Assembly (NCBI GenBank): GCA_003194525.1
Contig: NBIV01000108.1
Coordinates: forward strand, 1 to 64,000
Reading direction: 5' to 3'
Source: Gracilariopsis chorda
Taxonomy: Eukaryota; Rhodophyta; Florideophyceae; Gracilariales; Gracilariaceae
Length of the DNA stretch: 64,000 nt
Below the pieces are notes generated by a model. The model did not search any database and had not been told where the DNA came from. It saw only the letters and a list, made by a program, of their open reading frames with translations. Below, piece after piece: positions 39,940 to 50,272 of this stretch; position 1 is the first letter of the stretch, and each line of letters begins with the position of its first letter. Both the position numbers and the translations under genes were made by a program.

Positions 39940-42814
39940 GGGTACTCAATACTAATTACAAAAGGCACACAGTCAGAGGAAAGGAAAACTCCTTGACAAG
40001 GTTCAAGCCACATGAGTTCACCTCGAAACGTGTCGTGCTATCGTGTTTGAGAAGGCTTCGGATATTGAAGGCCGTCGGAAACAAGGTAAGTCACGACTAC
40101 CAGACACAAACTTTAGGGCAACACCTGAATCTCGTGTTTTCTTGGGCTTAAATATTTGTTGAGATTGACTTCCAACTTCAGTCGGTCTCGCAAAAGTTTT
40201 CCCCGCTTAAGAAAACGGAACGCTGGCTCTCGTGTGCTGCCCTCAACATCTGGCGCAGAACTCCCTGTACTTGAGGTTCTGTAATTTTTGGTCGTAAAGT
40301 TACGTTATATTCAGTTTAGCAGCCGTCGTCATGATGATGTGACGATGTCTGACTGTAGCTGTATTCTGTGGAAATTCACAAGCCTACCAGAAAGAAATCC
40401 GTCGATTTAAGTAGCCTACTTACCCTTGTATCTAGCTCTTGAGAACAGGGAGAAACGAATCAGTAGTCCCGAGATGCTTTCGGAGCTCTGTTAAAGTCCA
40501 CGGAGTGACTGGAACAGATACGGTGGATATGTGCATTAAAGGAAAGGTTTTAAAGGATAACATGTCTCTTGAAGCTTACGAGAAGCGTGCAGATACTGCA
40601 CATACTCCACATGCTTAACTGCGATCAAACAGATTTTAGAAGGCCGGCTAAAACGAGGACAACATCAAAATCCAGGGGCAAGAATGCATTGTCATGCTTG
40701 GTATATACTGTGTAGGATGCGAGACGCAGGACTCCGGCTTATCTACTTCATCCTTAAACAGATAAGCGATCAGATATCTTTATTCCCAATCTACCCTTCG
40801 AGCATGGCATACTGGTCTTCTCACCTTCACAGAAGTAGGAGCCCAGCGGCCGTACGAGCATCAAAGTGCCAACGAGTAGTGATCACAGAAGAAGCCATCA
40901 TACTGCACGTGTGTTTGTTGATCATACCACATTTGTTATGGCAATGGAAGAAGAAAAAAATTCGTCGAAGTCAACAAAACGTTTTCGCAACTTACAGATT
41001 CACCAACGGCAAGACAAAAAGTTCCCTAGTCATTAACAGTTGACGGCGATGATGTCTTTTTTTCCCTTCTAGGCCACAAATCCGAACTTTTGTATATGGC
41101 CGCACCCATGCTACCGTGATTATTCGCTCACGAGGGATATCGTTGAGCACAAGGCTACCACCACCGCTTGCATCAGTGACCCAAACAAGGATGCATTTGG
41201 GTATGTGACGACGGATCCTCATAGGCCGGTTTGTTCCATGAGCAGAGGGTCACAAAGGGCGCAAATGGTAGCCGGGTTGAAGGATAAACTGTATCCTATT
41301 ACTCCTCGACTAACTTCGTCGACAGCAAGTCTAGAACTCGCTTGTGCTCGCAATACTTGGCTTTCTGTTCTCTGAACCAGTATAATCGACTGAACCACAG
41401 GGTTATGTGGCAGGCGCATCCATTAACTCTTCGCGGTGTGGGTTTTACAGCAGCCAGCGGCTAAATGGATCCGATCTCGGGTCTTCCCGTAGAAGCTCGG
41501 TGCTGATCTTTCCATGTTCCGAGATAGTAGCTAGTGAGCGCAACACGGCTGCTGCAAGGTGAGAACAAGCAGCAGTATCGGCTACATTCCGGGGACATGA
41601 ATAGAGATTGGTACTACGAGACAGAGAAAGTCTTTCTTTCCCAGGAGCTCTACGTACATAGAGTTTAGCATGCTAGACGAAGAAAAGCTCCCCTGTAGTG
41701 TTAGATTCTACCACAATCGTAATCAGGCAATGTGTGCCCATAAAAAAGAAGAAGAAGAAGCCAGCAGCTGCTACAATATATACAGAACGCTGCGATGAGC
41801 TCGGTATCGGCGACGCCTTGAGAATCAGACGCAACAAATCACGCATTGAAGTCAGCCAGATGCAGGCAATTCGAAGATAAATTGAATTAATGTTAGCTCT
41901 AAAAACCCCTGAGCCCTTTCCAAGGTACTAAGAGTTATCCTTATACCTATTAAAGCGCTCTTCTCTGAGTAGCACGTGCCAGTCCTCTCTACATGATTTG
42001 ACTAACATGGGAAATAAATAAACAAACACTGCTGTTCTTATGAGGAACAGATTGTAGAATTCGAACTGTTTTGGGGCAGGGATAGTTGGAGGTGGGCTTC
42101 TTCTTGTATGCAAATGGATTGCAATCCTACATCTATAGATGAGAAGGGAAGGAATTTCTGTTCAGTGGATTATGATAATTTCGCAACATACGTTCCGCGG
42201 AATTCAAACGGTGTGACACGAGCAATGCAGGGTTACCGTGCCCTTGTTTCCGGTGATGTACTCTTTCTTATGTCCGTCACTTTGAATTGTGCGACTACCG
42301 AGCATATCATAGGTTACAGTTCTATGGAGGAAAGTCCGAGGAAAAGCGACTGTTGAAAGTCCGGGGTGTTACTCCTCTCCACAAAATATCTGCTCTTCGA
42401 AGACGCAGCATCGCCCGGCAGCCGCTTCAAATGCGTGAAGACTATGCGGACAAGTGTGTTTCCACCGCAGCATTAGCAAATACGTCCGAACATCTGCAAG
42501 CACAGATCTATGGGAGTAACCCGATAACTGCGCTCAAACGCGAACAAAACGAGTGGACACATCCGGCCAAGTTGGAAGGTAGAGAGGTGTTCTCTCGAGA
42601 AAAGCAGTGGCAGTTTTGTACGCCTGCTGCATGTCAGGCGATTTCGGATTGGCAGAAGCAGACGACAAAAAGGTACCCAGGGAAGACTACCTAGCGTTCC
42701 TCAAAAAGCGACTGACCACGCTCCCACAAAATCTTTTCATTGTGCATCGCAACCAAAAATGAAACCACGTGTTCCACTTTGAGTAGAGCACCTGTTCACC
42801 CCTCCTATTGTGCC

Positions 42815-44620
42815 TCAGTTTGACCAGTGTACATCGTACTTCTCTGCAAGTACATCACTGCCAGTGGGCCCTGTGGTACCATAGTGGTATACTTCTGGCA
42901 TAGGAGCAGAACGATCTTCAAGTTCCTCAAGAGCAGGAGTGAAGATAGTCCATGCAGCCTCCAATTCATCATCTCGGATGAAAAGCGATTTCTCACCCTG
43001 AATCACATCCAGAATAAGTCGTTCATAGGCGTCAGGGATATCCTTCGATTCTTCCCAAGCGTGTCGATAGAAAAGATTCAATCTCGCTTCTTCCATTCGT
43101 GAGGTCAAGCCAGGGACCTTGGACACGATCTTCATGTATATTGCTTCATCCGGCTGAACGCGAATGACGAGCTCATTGTGCTCAGCACCATTAGTGACAG
43201 GGAACAGTGCTCCAGGGACATGCTTAAATTGGATACGAATCTCAGTCTTTCTTTCATCCAGCGCCTTTCCCGCTCGCATCAAGAAAGGCACTCCGTCCCA
43301 GCGGGCATTGTTGATATGCAAGACGCAAGATGCAAAAGTGGGAGTTCGAGAATCTTGAGGAACACCGTCATCCTCCAGATAACCCTTGGACCTTGAATCC
43401 TTAGCAGCATACTGAGCGGTAGCGAAATCAGACGCCTTTAAAGGTTGAATGGCACGCAATACCTTGACCTTCTCATCTCGAATATCCTCTGCACAAAGGG
43501 TAACAGGTGGTTCCATGGCCAACAAGGAGAGAATCTGCAGCAAATGATTTTGCATAATATCTCGTATAATTCCGACGTGATCGAAATAACCAGCACGACC
43601 TTCAACACCAAAATGCTCTTTGAAGGTGATCTGAACGCTTTTGATATGATGTCTATTCCACAAAGGTTCAAAGATGACGTTTGCAAAACGCAGTGTCATG
43701 AGATTCTGGACAAGTTCCTTTGCAAGGAAGTGGTCGATGCGGAAGGTTTCCTCCTCTGTGAGCACTGAAGCCAGACTGGAGCGCAGGTCACGGTACGACG
43801 GCAAATCATGGCCAAATGGCTTCTCCACGACAACTCTAGTCCATCCGTTATGAGCGCGACCATTGATACTAATATTTGAACAACTGGCTTCAAAAACCTT
43901 TGGCGGAATAGCCAGGTAAAACAGTCGATTGGTCTTAGGGTGCTCCATTTCAAAACCATGCGTCAACACATCATTCAAGTTACCAAACGACGTGGCATCG
44001 TAATAGTCTCCCTGATGATAAAAACATTGCGGCAAGAAATGATTCATTTTCTCCTGACAGCGCTCACCATCGATAACTCTACAACTCAAGGTGTCCAGAA
44101 TAAGTTCACGAAACTGATCATCGCTCATGGGACTTCTTGCGAAGCCGTACAAGACGAAATGAGTGGGCAGCAGACCATGATAAAAGAGACTGAAAATGGC
44201 TGGAAACGTCTTCTTCTTAGCGAGATCACCGGAGGCACCTAGGACGATAATGGCGACGGGTTCGCCGCGAACTTTTGCATTTCTCAGATGCACCGAGTCC
44301 ATGAGAGCGAGGCCATGGTCGGGGGGGTCGATGGTAAGCGTGTGAAACGGATGCGCAGGCTGGGGAGCCTCTGCAGGTCCATTGGCGGCGTTCTTATTCG
44401 CGGGACGGCAACCATACGCGGCGCAGGCGCGGCGTGCGCAGCGCGGCGACGTGTTCGCGTTGAAGCGAGGCGGTTCAGCGCGGTGCGAGACGCAAAGGGC
44501 GGCAGGGGAAGCGGGCTGTTGACGAACGCCATGACGGGAAACAGAAGCGCTCAGGCAGACGCGAGCAAAGCGGCGACGGGGATGAAAATTCAGCGAGGCG
44601 AAACGTGCTCTTGGCGGCAT
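42815..44620 (-). CDS. G6PD: Glucose-6-phosphate 1-dehydrogenase, probably plastid form
   Basis: The catalytic frame is intact to the stop: GASGDLAKKK (NADP-binding, about 44211-44241), the active-site RIDHFLAKE (about 43724-43741), and a complete C-terminal half. The enzyme makes NADPH and 6-phosphogluconolactone in the oxidative pentose phosphate pathway. The start shown is Met52 of the open frame (MPPRARFASLNF), a basic Ser/Arg leader giving 601 residues. A better transit peptide, MAFVNSPLPLPPFASRT, begins at 44532 in a second frame and would enter the catalytic frame through a G7/C7 run at 44321-44327. The true start may therefore be 44532 with a one-base assembly error. Confidence 0.93.
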   Translation of the reverse strand: MPPRARFASLNFHPRRRFARVCLSASVSRHGVRQQPASPAALCVSHRAEPPRFNANTSPRCARRACAAYGCRPANKNAANGPAEAPQPAHPFHTLTIDPPDHGLALMDSVHLRNAKVRGEPVAIIVLGASGDLAKKKTFPAIFSLFYHGLLPTHFVLYGFARSPMSDDQFRELILDTLSCRVIDGERCQEKMNHFLPQCFYHQGDYYDATSFGNLNDVLTHGFEMEHPKTNRLFYLAIPPKVFEASCSNISINGRAHNGWTRVVVEKPFGHDLPSYRDLRSSLASVLTEEETFRIDHFLAKELVQNLMTLRFANVIFEPLWNRHHIKSVQITFKEHFGVEGRAGYFDHVGIIRDIMQNHLLQILSLLAMEPPVTLCAEDIRDEKVKVLRAIQPLKASDFATAQYAAKDSRSKGYLEDDGVPQDSRTPTFASCVLHINNARWDGVPFLMRAGKALDERKTEIRIQFKHVPGALFPVTNGAEHNELVIRVQPDEAIYMKIVSKVPGLTSRMEEARLNLFYRHAWEESKDIPDAYERLILDVIQGEKSLFIRDDELEAAWTIFTPALEELEDRSAPMPEVYHYGTTGPTGSDVLAEKYDVHWSN

Positions 44621-45133
44621 AGACGGAGATTGCACAAGCCAGCAGCGCCGTTGCATCGAACGCGTGTGCCCGCCAGTGCCGCCGTGATCGCACCCGTTTT
44701 GCGTCCGCGACGTGTGCCCCGTCCATTGGACAGCAGCCTTGCCGGAGGCGTTTCGCAAGGTGTGCGCGTCCAATCAGCGACCAGTGGCCACTTGTCAACG
44801 CTTCACTGGCCGCAATGAGATACTCCCAGCCGTAACAGCGCACTCCACCCTGTCGCAAACCATCGGCTCGTTTTGGATGTACCAACTTCCACACCTGTCC
44901 AGCGTCGCCACGTGGCCACGTGGTGAGATCCTCTGACTCGCTGCGTTTGGATGGCGGCGCTTCGCTTCGGCGGAGGTCATCGGCCGACCAGTGCTGCCGC
45001 CCCCAGCGCTGCCAATCTCGCTCGCAGATTTCTTCGCGGCGGACGCACTCTTGGCCCGACGTCGAAGCGCAATCCGCCAGTCCTCCACACCTCCTGCGTT
45101 CGTTCACCTCCCCGTCGCCACCTGCCCCTCGCA
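44533..45133. promoter_or_regulatory. Divergent G6PD / RHD3-like control region with a double G-box
   Basis: The 16-bp perfect palindrome CCACGTGGCCACGTGG at 44908-44923 contains two CACGTG cores, the site bound by bHLH and bZIP factors. It lies 210 bp from the plus-strand start at 45134 and about 290-390 bp from the G6PD starts. Surrounding DNA is GC-rich. Function is inferred from sequence only. Confidence 0.5.
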
Positions 45134-46753
45134 ATGGCTTCCGCAGAGTCCGTCACCCCGTCCTCCGCCGTTCTGCAGCTCGTCAACGCCCGCGGCGATT
45201 TCAACACCGACCACTTTGAAACCTTTGCAGCAGAGCACTTTCCCGACGATCAGCTCGACGAAGACCACAATCTAGTCACAATCGCCCTGTTGGGCTCCCG
45301 CAGTTCCGGGAAAAGCACCCTTGCAAATCGCCTTTTCGACACCGCTTTCGACGTTGTGCGTCCGTTCTCCGGACGCGCTACCCAGGGTTGCGTCGCCGCT
45401 GTATCCGCCTCTAAACAGCTTATACTCGACACTCAGGGGTCGGACGGCAGAGATGGACACAATGAAAAGGTTGCTCGAGTTGCCACTCTCGCGTTGGCCC
45501 TGGCTGACGCCCTCATCTTCAACCTGTGGGCCGCCGATCTGGGCCGCTATGAAGCCGCTGGCTATTCGTTGTTGAGGACAATTTTTATGGAGCATGTCAG
45601 GATCTTTCAGGGCGAGCCAGTGAAGACCCTCATCGTCTTTGTCATCCGCGATCATGACGATGACTCCCCGTTGGATTCGCTCAAGTCCATTCTCCTCAAT
45701 GACATTCAAACTTTGTGGAATGATATCGATGCTAATGGTGCTTCTCTTTCCGACCTTTTCAACTTTGAGTTTGTATCCTTACCGCATATTCGCCATCGGA
45801 AACTCCAGTTTGATCAAGCTGTAAGCGAGTTATCCCAACGCTTCTCAGATCCGAATCATCCCAAGTTTTTGTTGCACCCGGAATACTCACGCAAGATTCC
45901 TGTCGAGGGTCTCTACAACTATGCCGATGTTGTGTGGAAGGACACTGATCAGGACAAATCTGTTGAACTTCCTGGAAAGAAGGATCTCGTTGCCGCTTAC
46001 AGATGTGATGTTGCTTACGATTCTCAGCAACGTCCTTCTCTTGCACAGCTCAACCGCTGGACTTCTGAAGTCGATAGAGGCAATACCATACCTGCCTTCG
46101 GTGTCAAGGCCTCCAATCTTTTGGAATCTGCATTGGCCAAGTATGATCGTGATACCCTGTCACATGCTTCTTCTCCTATTCGCGCTAAGAAACGATCGGA
46201 ATTGCAATCTTCCTTGCAGTCGCGCGTGCGTTCATTGTTTAACAAGCAAATCCTCTTGTTACAAAACGCTGCATTGCAGCGCTTCAAAAAGATTTTGTTA
46301 TCCAAAGTCACTAACCCCATGTATGAAAGAGAAACTCCTATTGCGCTACGTAGCGTGGATGAATGGTTTGCCAGAAATGCTGAAAGTTTGCTTGTACCTT
46401 CTATGCGTCTGTCGTACCGATCGGCTAGACAGGAGGTGCAAAATGCTTTGGCTACTTATGGTGAGGGATTTGCAAATTCTCCCACTGCGCAGCTGCAGGC
46501 TATGCAGCAGATGGAGCGACAGGCGCAGCGTGCTCCACCAAGGCAACGTCACATTGAGTTTGGACTTGGGATTAATGCGGCTTGCCGGCCAAGAGGTTTT
46601 GGAAACTTCCAGCTGATCACTGGTTACGCGCGCGGTCCTCATACTATGCAGTTTACACTGGTCAATGATAAGGATGCGGCTGAGCAGGAAGGTCAGGGAC
46701 AGGTACCATTCTTCAGGATTCAGCCGACCATCAATACCACTGTTGACTTGTAG
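45134..46753 (+). CDS. RHD3/Sey1-like dynamin-family GTPase lacking a membrane hairpin
   Basis: A single exon, 539 residues from Met at 45134 (MASAESVTPS). An in-frame Met 61 codons upstream gives an Arg-rich leader. G1 is GSRSSGKS at 54-61, G3 is DTQGSDG at 99-105, and G4 is the IRD at 171-173. The surrounding text (LVNARGDFNTDHFETF, FNLWAADLGRYEAAG, LIVFVIRDH) matches the RHD3/Sey1 branch, which fuses ER tubules. A helical bundle follows to about 440. The protein then ends in a Gly/Phe-containing stretch (FGLGINAACRPRGFGNFQL) with no transmembrane segment. Family members are about 750-850 residues with a C-terminal TM hairpin. The 3' neighbour ends only 238 bp away, so no room exists for the missing part. 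Confidence 0.8.
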   Translation: MASAESVTPSSAVLQLVNARGDFNTDHFETFAAEHFPDDQLDEDHNLVTIALLGSRSSGKSTLANRLFDTAFDVVRPFSGRATQGCVAAVSASKQLILDTQGSDGRDGHNEKVARVATLALALADALIFNLWAADLGRYEAAGYSLLRTIFMEHVRIFQGEPVKTLIVFVIRDHDDDSPLDSLKSILLNDIQTLWNDIDANGASLSDLFNFEFVSLPHIRHRKLQFDQAVSELSQRFSDPNHPKFLLHPEYSRKIPVEGLYNYADVVWKDTDQDKSVELPGKKDLVAAYRCDVAYDSQQRPSLAQLNRWTSEVDRGNTIPAFGVKASNLLESALAKYDRDTLSHASSPIRAKKRSELQSSLQSRVRSLFNKQILLLQNAALQRFKKILLSKVTNPMYERETPIALRSVDEWFARNAESLLVPSMRLSYRSARQEVQNALATYGEGFANSPTAQLQAMQQMERQAQRAPPRQRHIEFGLGINAACRPRGFGNFQLITGYARGPHTMQFTLVNDKDAAEQEGQGQVPFFRIQPTINTTVDL

Positions 46754-46991
46754 GCATGCTTTTCGTAGGCTCAGCAAAAAAAAAATAAACAACTCCAGGT
46801 CTACCCATCCTACTAAATGTTTCGCAAGGTAAGCTTTTGCATCATTGTACACATTTTCTAGTTTACGACACAAGTTAAGTAATCATTATCATTCTATTCA
46901 AGTCGAGTTGAGTCAGCAATGACTGGCGCAAAAGTTTCAAGATAAGCTCCTCCCGCAGTTCAACGAAACCAGAGCAAGGTGTGACATATCC

Positions 46992-48077
46992 TCATGTACC
47001 ATGGAACAGTTCAGAAACGTCAGCGCGCACTTGTCTTTTCTTCTCCTTTGGTAGAGTTGCATATGTGATTAGGGCAGGAGGAACAAATATGACCGCACCC
47101 ACAACGAGTACAGGAACTGCCAAGACCACGCCGCCAGTGACGCAGAACCACATGAAAGCGTTGTCAAGCTTCGTGCAGATGCATGGATGGTGAGCCAGGC
47201 GACGGGTTGTATTCGGCGGTTCTTCGTCCACATTGACTAGACCTTTACACTTCCAACAGAATCTGGTGTGGCAGTTCGAACACCTCATCAGCGAACAACC
47301 TCCTGACCTTTCAATGCGCACTTTGCAAACAGGGCACTTCTTTGTGTGAACTTTTTGCCAAAGACGTGAAAGGGTGTTCTCCCGCATGGCAGAGTTTGGA
47401 ACGGGGCATGAATCTTCGCCATGGCTTTCATTGAAACATTGTGCGCATACCTTCGTCTTGCACTCTGAACATTCCAGATCTTCTAGTGCGTGGGTAGATT
47501 GCTTTCGGACGTTGCATTGCAGAAGATTCCAGCATCCGTATCTCGGGCACCACGCAGCTGAGGGGTCCCGTGCATGATCGATCTTCGAACGTAAGAAGAT
47601 ATATCTCTTGTAGTAAACATCTCCCACGATGGACTTGAGTTCATTATCTGGAATCGGTGTGTCGCAGGTAAAGCAGGTAATCTGACCAACATCCCCATCT
47701 TCGATCTTGGTCTGAAGCCATAAGCGAAGGCATCGTTGACATGCAACAGCGTCGCACACGAGGCATAATCGTAGTCGACAAGTGTCCGCATGAAAGCAGA
47801 TATCGCATCTCTTGTTATGTATCCCATTGTTGTGAATTGTTGCGAGGACCGTGGTGCGATTTGACCTGTAGATGGTAGTGACCTCTTGAAAGTGGCGTCT
47901 ACGGCCCAGTTCGTGCGCTACAGGGTCCAAAGGTGCAGAATAAAAGCGCGGTAGGCGAATAGGTGCGTGTCTGTCATGGGCTGGAAAGGGCCTGGATTCG
48001 TCTTCTGAGTCTTCATGGGACGGGCCAGACGAGTCCAAAAATCGGCGCGACGTCATAACACAACGTCGTCCGTTCAC
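46992..48077 (-). CDS. RBR-type E3 ubiquitin ligase with C-terminal membrane segment
   Basis: A single exon, 361 residues. RING1 starts near residue 90 (CDICFHADTCRLRLCLVC, RCLRLWL). The IBR lies at about 175-235 (WCPRYGCWNLLQC, CSECKTKVCAQC). RING2 lies at about 250-290: CPVCKVRIERSGGCSLMRC, with the catalytic Cys in SGGC, then CNCHTRFCWKC. A strongly hydrophobic segment (about 305-340: FMWFCVTGGVVLAVPVLVV) follows, like the tail-anchored RNF19/RNF144-type RBR ligases. The enzyme passes ubiquitin from RING1-bound E2 to its own Cys and then to substrate. The N-terminal 80 residues are basic and Pro-rich. Confidence 0.88.
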   Translation of the reverse strand: MNGRRCVMTSRRFLDSSGPSHEDSEDESRPFPAHDRHAPIRLPRFYSAPLDPVAHELGRRRHFQEVTTIYRSNRTTVLATIHNNGIHNKRCDICFHADTCRLRLCLVCDAVACQRCLRLWLQTKIEDGDVGQITCFTCDTPIPDNELKSIVGDVYYKRYIFLRSKIDHARDPSAAWCPRYGCWNLLQCNVRKQSTHALEDLECSECKTKVCAQCFNESHGEDSCPVPNSAMRENTLSRLWQKVHTKKCPVCKVRIERSGGCSLMRCSNCHTRFCWKCKGLVNVDEEPPNTTRRLAHHPCICTKLDNAFMWFCVTGGVVLAVPVLVVGAVIFVPPALITYATLPKEKKRQVRADVSELFHGT

Positions 48078-48682
48078 CTCGCTTTCCCGGCGTCACCAGC
48101 ACCGTACGAAGACAAACTGAATGAACGTGTGGGTTATCCTGGGCGAAATGCCCGACGCATAACCAACAAGCGAACACTTGTATATAGGCACAGAAGCTTG
48201 GTGCTGGTGGAAGCGCGTTAGGCGGTAAAAACTATAGAGAAGTGTGTCCAGTGCTTCTCCGCTTGCTTTCTGCAGTTCCGTTTATGAAAGCAACGACTGC
48301 AAGAGCGGGTCTATGTCCGTTTTCGAGTGAGAGGTTGCGAACCGGAAACAGCAGGCCAGTGCTGTCGGCTTGCGTGAAGTTGCAAGTTCAGGTTACTGTA
48401 GACTACATATCTACAGTAGATATGCATGCGAGTAATCCCGGATATGTAAAAAAAATTTCGTGTGCACGCCAAGTTGGTCAACCCCGGGTCCTTTGCCAAG
48501 ACTGCGAGGGTAGATATGCCCGTGAAAAGCAGCGCTGCATGCGAAGATCGAAGTTCGCCGACGACCGGGCAGTCCTCACAAGCACAGCACAATATGTAAG
48601 CGCTCGCACGCAACCCACCTTACGAAAAGCAGAAGCAAATCCAACTTTCGTTTTAGGCAACATGGTGAATCCATACGGCCTA
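48078..48682. other. Intergenic, about 600 bp
   Basis: No coding signal. A 9-bp perfect hairpin TACTGTAGA / TCTACAGTA at 48394-48418 (7-nt loop) lies downstream of the URI-like gene. No other feature is seen. Confidence 0.45.
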
Positions 48683-50272
48683 TCAAGTCGCGTCTCTCTG
48701 TAGGTTTCGAAGTCTGCGGAACATAGACGTCGGTTCGTCATTGTTTTCCGCAGCCTCGTCGCCAAGCAGTTCAATGTCCATGCGGGCCTGTTCCTCTTGT
48801 TTCAGAAGTGCGGTAGACATTGGCGATGGGGACGCGCCAGTGCTTGTGCGTGGTCTTCGGTTTCTGCGTCTTGACTTTCGTGATGGCTTTCTCTCAACAA
48901 CAGCTTCGGACGCTGCGGATTCCGTTATCTGAGTGCTGGGGGTTTCTGCCTGCAGCGGCTCTCCCACATTGCTCTGCTCTGTTTTTGCTGGTTCGGGCTT
49001 TTTGGGCGCAGCCCCGAAGAACCCTTTAGAAAAACCCTTGCCAAACTCCTTTTTTTCTCGTTCCAGCTCCGTTGTTTGCTTTTGAACTTTAGCTTGTTCC
49101 TCCTCTATTTGTGCGTCTCTCTCTGCTTGAATCAAAGCCTCAAAGTACTCTTCTCGAGAGAACTGTTCTGTTTCGTTATTGCCGTTAACGCCAGTGACGT
49201 CCAGGTATTCTTGGCTGTCGTCAGCAAAACTGACGTTCTCATCCGGTTCAAAACCAGCAGGTAATTCTACTCTACTCGGTGTGTCTTCATCGCCCTCATA
49301 GACTTCCGTAAAATTTACAATACCATCTTCCATGGCTTGCTGTTGTGCTTCTACCACTGCTCGTTGCAATGCGTTCACCATTTTGATTTGCATGTCATTC
49401 TTGCCGCTGGCGCTCGCGTCTGGTGGACCTTCTTCATGATGCTGTTGATCGCCAAAGAGCATCTCATTTGGCGCTTCTGCATTAGATGATCTTTCTTTCA
49501 CCGCTTCGGAAGATGAAGCAGACTTCTGAGGTTTCTTCTTTTTCTTCTGCGATTTAGCTTTTGTTTTGGGAGGCGAGATGAAACACTTCTGCGGGGATGC
49601 GTTCAAAGAAGGGCTTGTCAGAGGTTCCCTGAATGTTACCCGCTTTTTCTTTGCTACCGTGTTCGGATGCTTTGGATGCTTGGAGAGCACACTAGCGGGT
49701 TGCGCCCGTGCTGAGACGTCTGTTATATCGTTATCGGTGCTTGCAGAAATGCTAGTCTGACTGATCCCGGTGTCAGAATCTCGGTTGTCGCCCTCGTCTT
49801 GATCAGTTCTTACGCTTTGTTGTTCTGCCGAAACGCTGGCACCTTCTTCCTGTATACGCTCGCTCGTGGGGTTGCTTTCATCGTTTGTATTTCGATTTCT
49901 GTTCACGTATCCGATCATGCATTCGTCGCTCATTTCATCCAACAGTTCTCGTAAACCGCGTTCGACTCGCCCCAGTCTTCTGCGGACAATTTCGTGCGCC
50001 TGCCATGCAGAACGCTCAGCAAAATATGTAGCCTCACCAGCTGAACCGAGTAATACAAGGATTTCATTCGTTCGAACTAGTTCACCGGGTAGGTAAAGAC
50101 GCGGGGCCACCGGAACCAGAGCCCGACGACGCAGTTTGCGCGGAAGTTCTAACAAGCGACGTGACAAGCTTCGGTAAGCCAGTTGCTTTGATTCTAGGGC
50201 CATGAGTCGCTCATGCACCGAGCGCTCTGAGGAGGGGAGTTCAGTTTGAGGAGTTACAGAGGCAGTAGTCAT
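48683..50272 (-). CDS. Prefoldin-like protein of the URI (RPB5-interactor) type
   Basis: A single exon, 529 residues. The prefoldin alpha-like N-terminus (about 20-130) has coiled-coil helices around LVPVAPRLYLPGELVRTNEILVLLG and the FAERSAWQAHEIVRRR block, the usual URI/prefoldin-alpha text. The middle is acidic and Ser-rich, with Lys-rich patches near 230-260 that could be nuclear signals. A conserved-looking acidic segment (FTEVYEGDEDTPSRVELPAG) is near 325 and a coiled coil near 380-420. URI works in the R2TP/prefoldin-like complex on RNA polymerase assembly. The unconserved C-terminal half makes this a family-level call. Confidence 0.75.
   Translation of the reverse strand: MTTASVTPQTELPSSERSVHERLMALESKQLAYRSLSRRLLELPRKLRRRALVPVAPRLYLPGELVRTNEILVLLGSAGEATYFAERSAWQAHEIVRRRLGRVERGLRELLDEMSDECMIGYVNRNRNTNDESNPTSERIQEEGASVSAEQQSVRTDQDEGDNRDSDTGISQTSISASTDNDITDVSARAQPASVLSKHPKHPNTVAKKKRVTFREPLTSPSLNASPQKCFISPPKTKAKSQKKKKKPQKSASSSEAVKERSSNAEAPNEMLFGDQQHHEEGPPDASASGKNDMQIKMVNALQRAVVEAQQQAMEDGIVNFTEVYEGDEDTPSRVELPAGFEPDENVSFADDSQEYLDVTGVNGNNETEQFSREEYFEALIQAERDAQIEEEQAKVQKQTTELEREKKEFGKGFSKGFFGAAPKKPEPAKTEQSNVGEPLQAETPSTQITESAASEAVVERKPSRKSRRRNRRPRTSTGASPSPMSTALLKQEEQARMDIELLGDEAAENNDEPTSMFRRLRNLQRDAT

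Larger units (their letters stand above)
36590..42814. other. Gene-poor region, about 6.2 kb
   Basis: Compared with the flanks, long open frames are absent. The few frames of 100-194 codons (37989-38573 and 39529-39939 on the minus strand; 40684-41043 and 42287-42694 on the plus strand) show no recognisable domain. A perfect-looking long hairpin lies at 38284-38346. GAA-type repeats lie near 41738-41760. It may hold decayed transposons, non-coding RNA genes or spliced genes with small exons, but none can be supported by eye. Confidence 0.5.

Noticed and set aside
42327-42340. GAGGAAAGTCCGAG, reminiscent of the CR-I core of RNase P RNA
   Set aside because: I could not find the CR-V partner that pairs to form helix P4 downstream, nor other conserved cores.
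44288-44818. 176-codon plus-strand frame opposite the G6PD leader
   Set aside because: GC-rich Arg/Gly shadow of the transit-peptide region.
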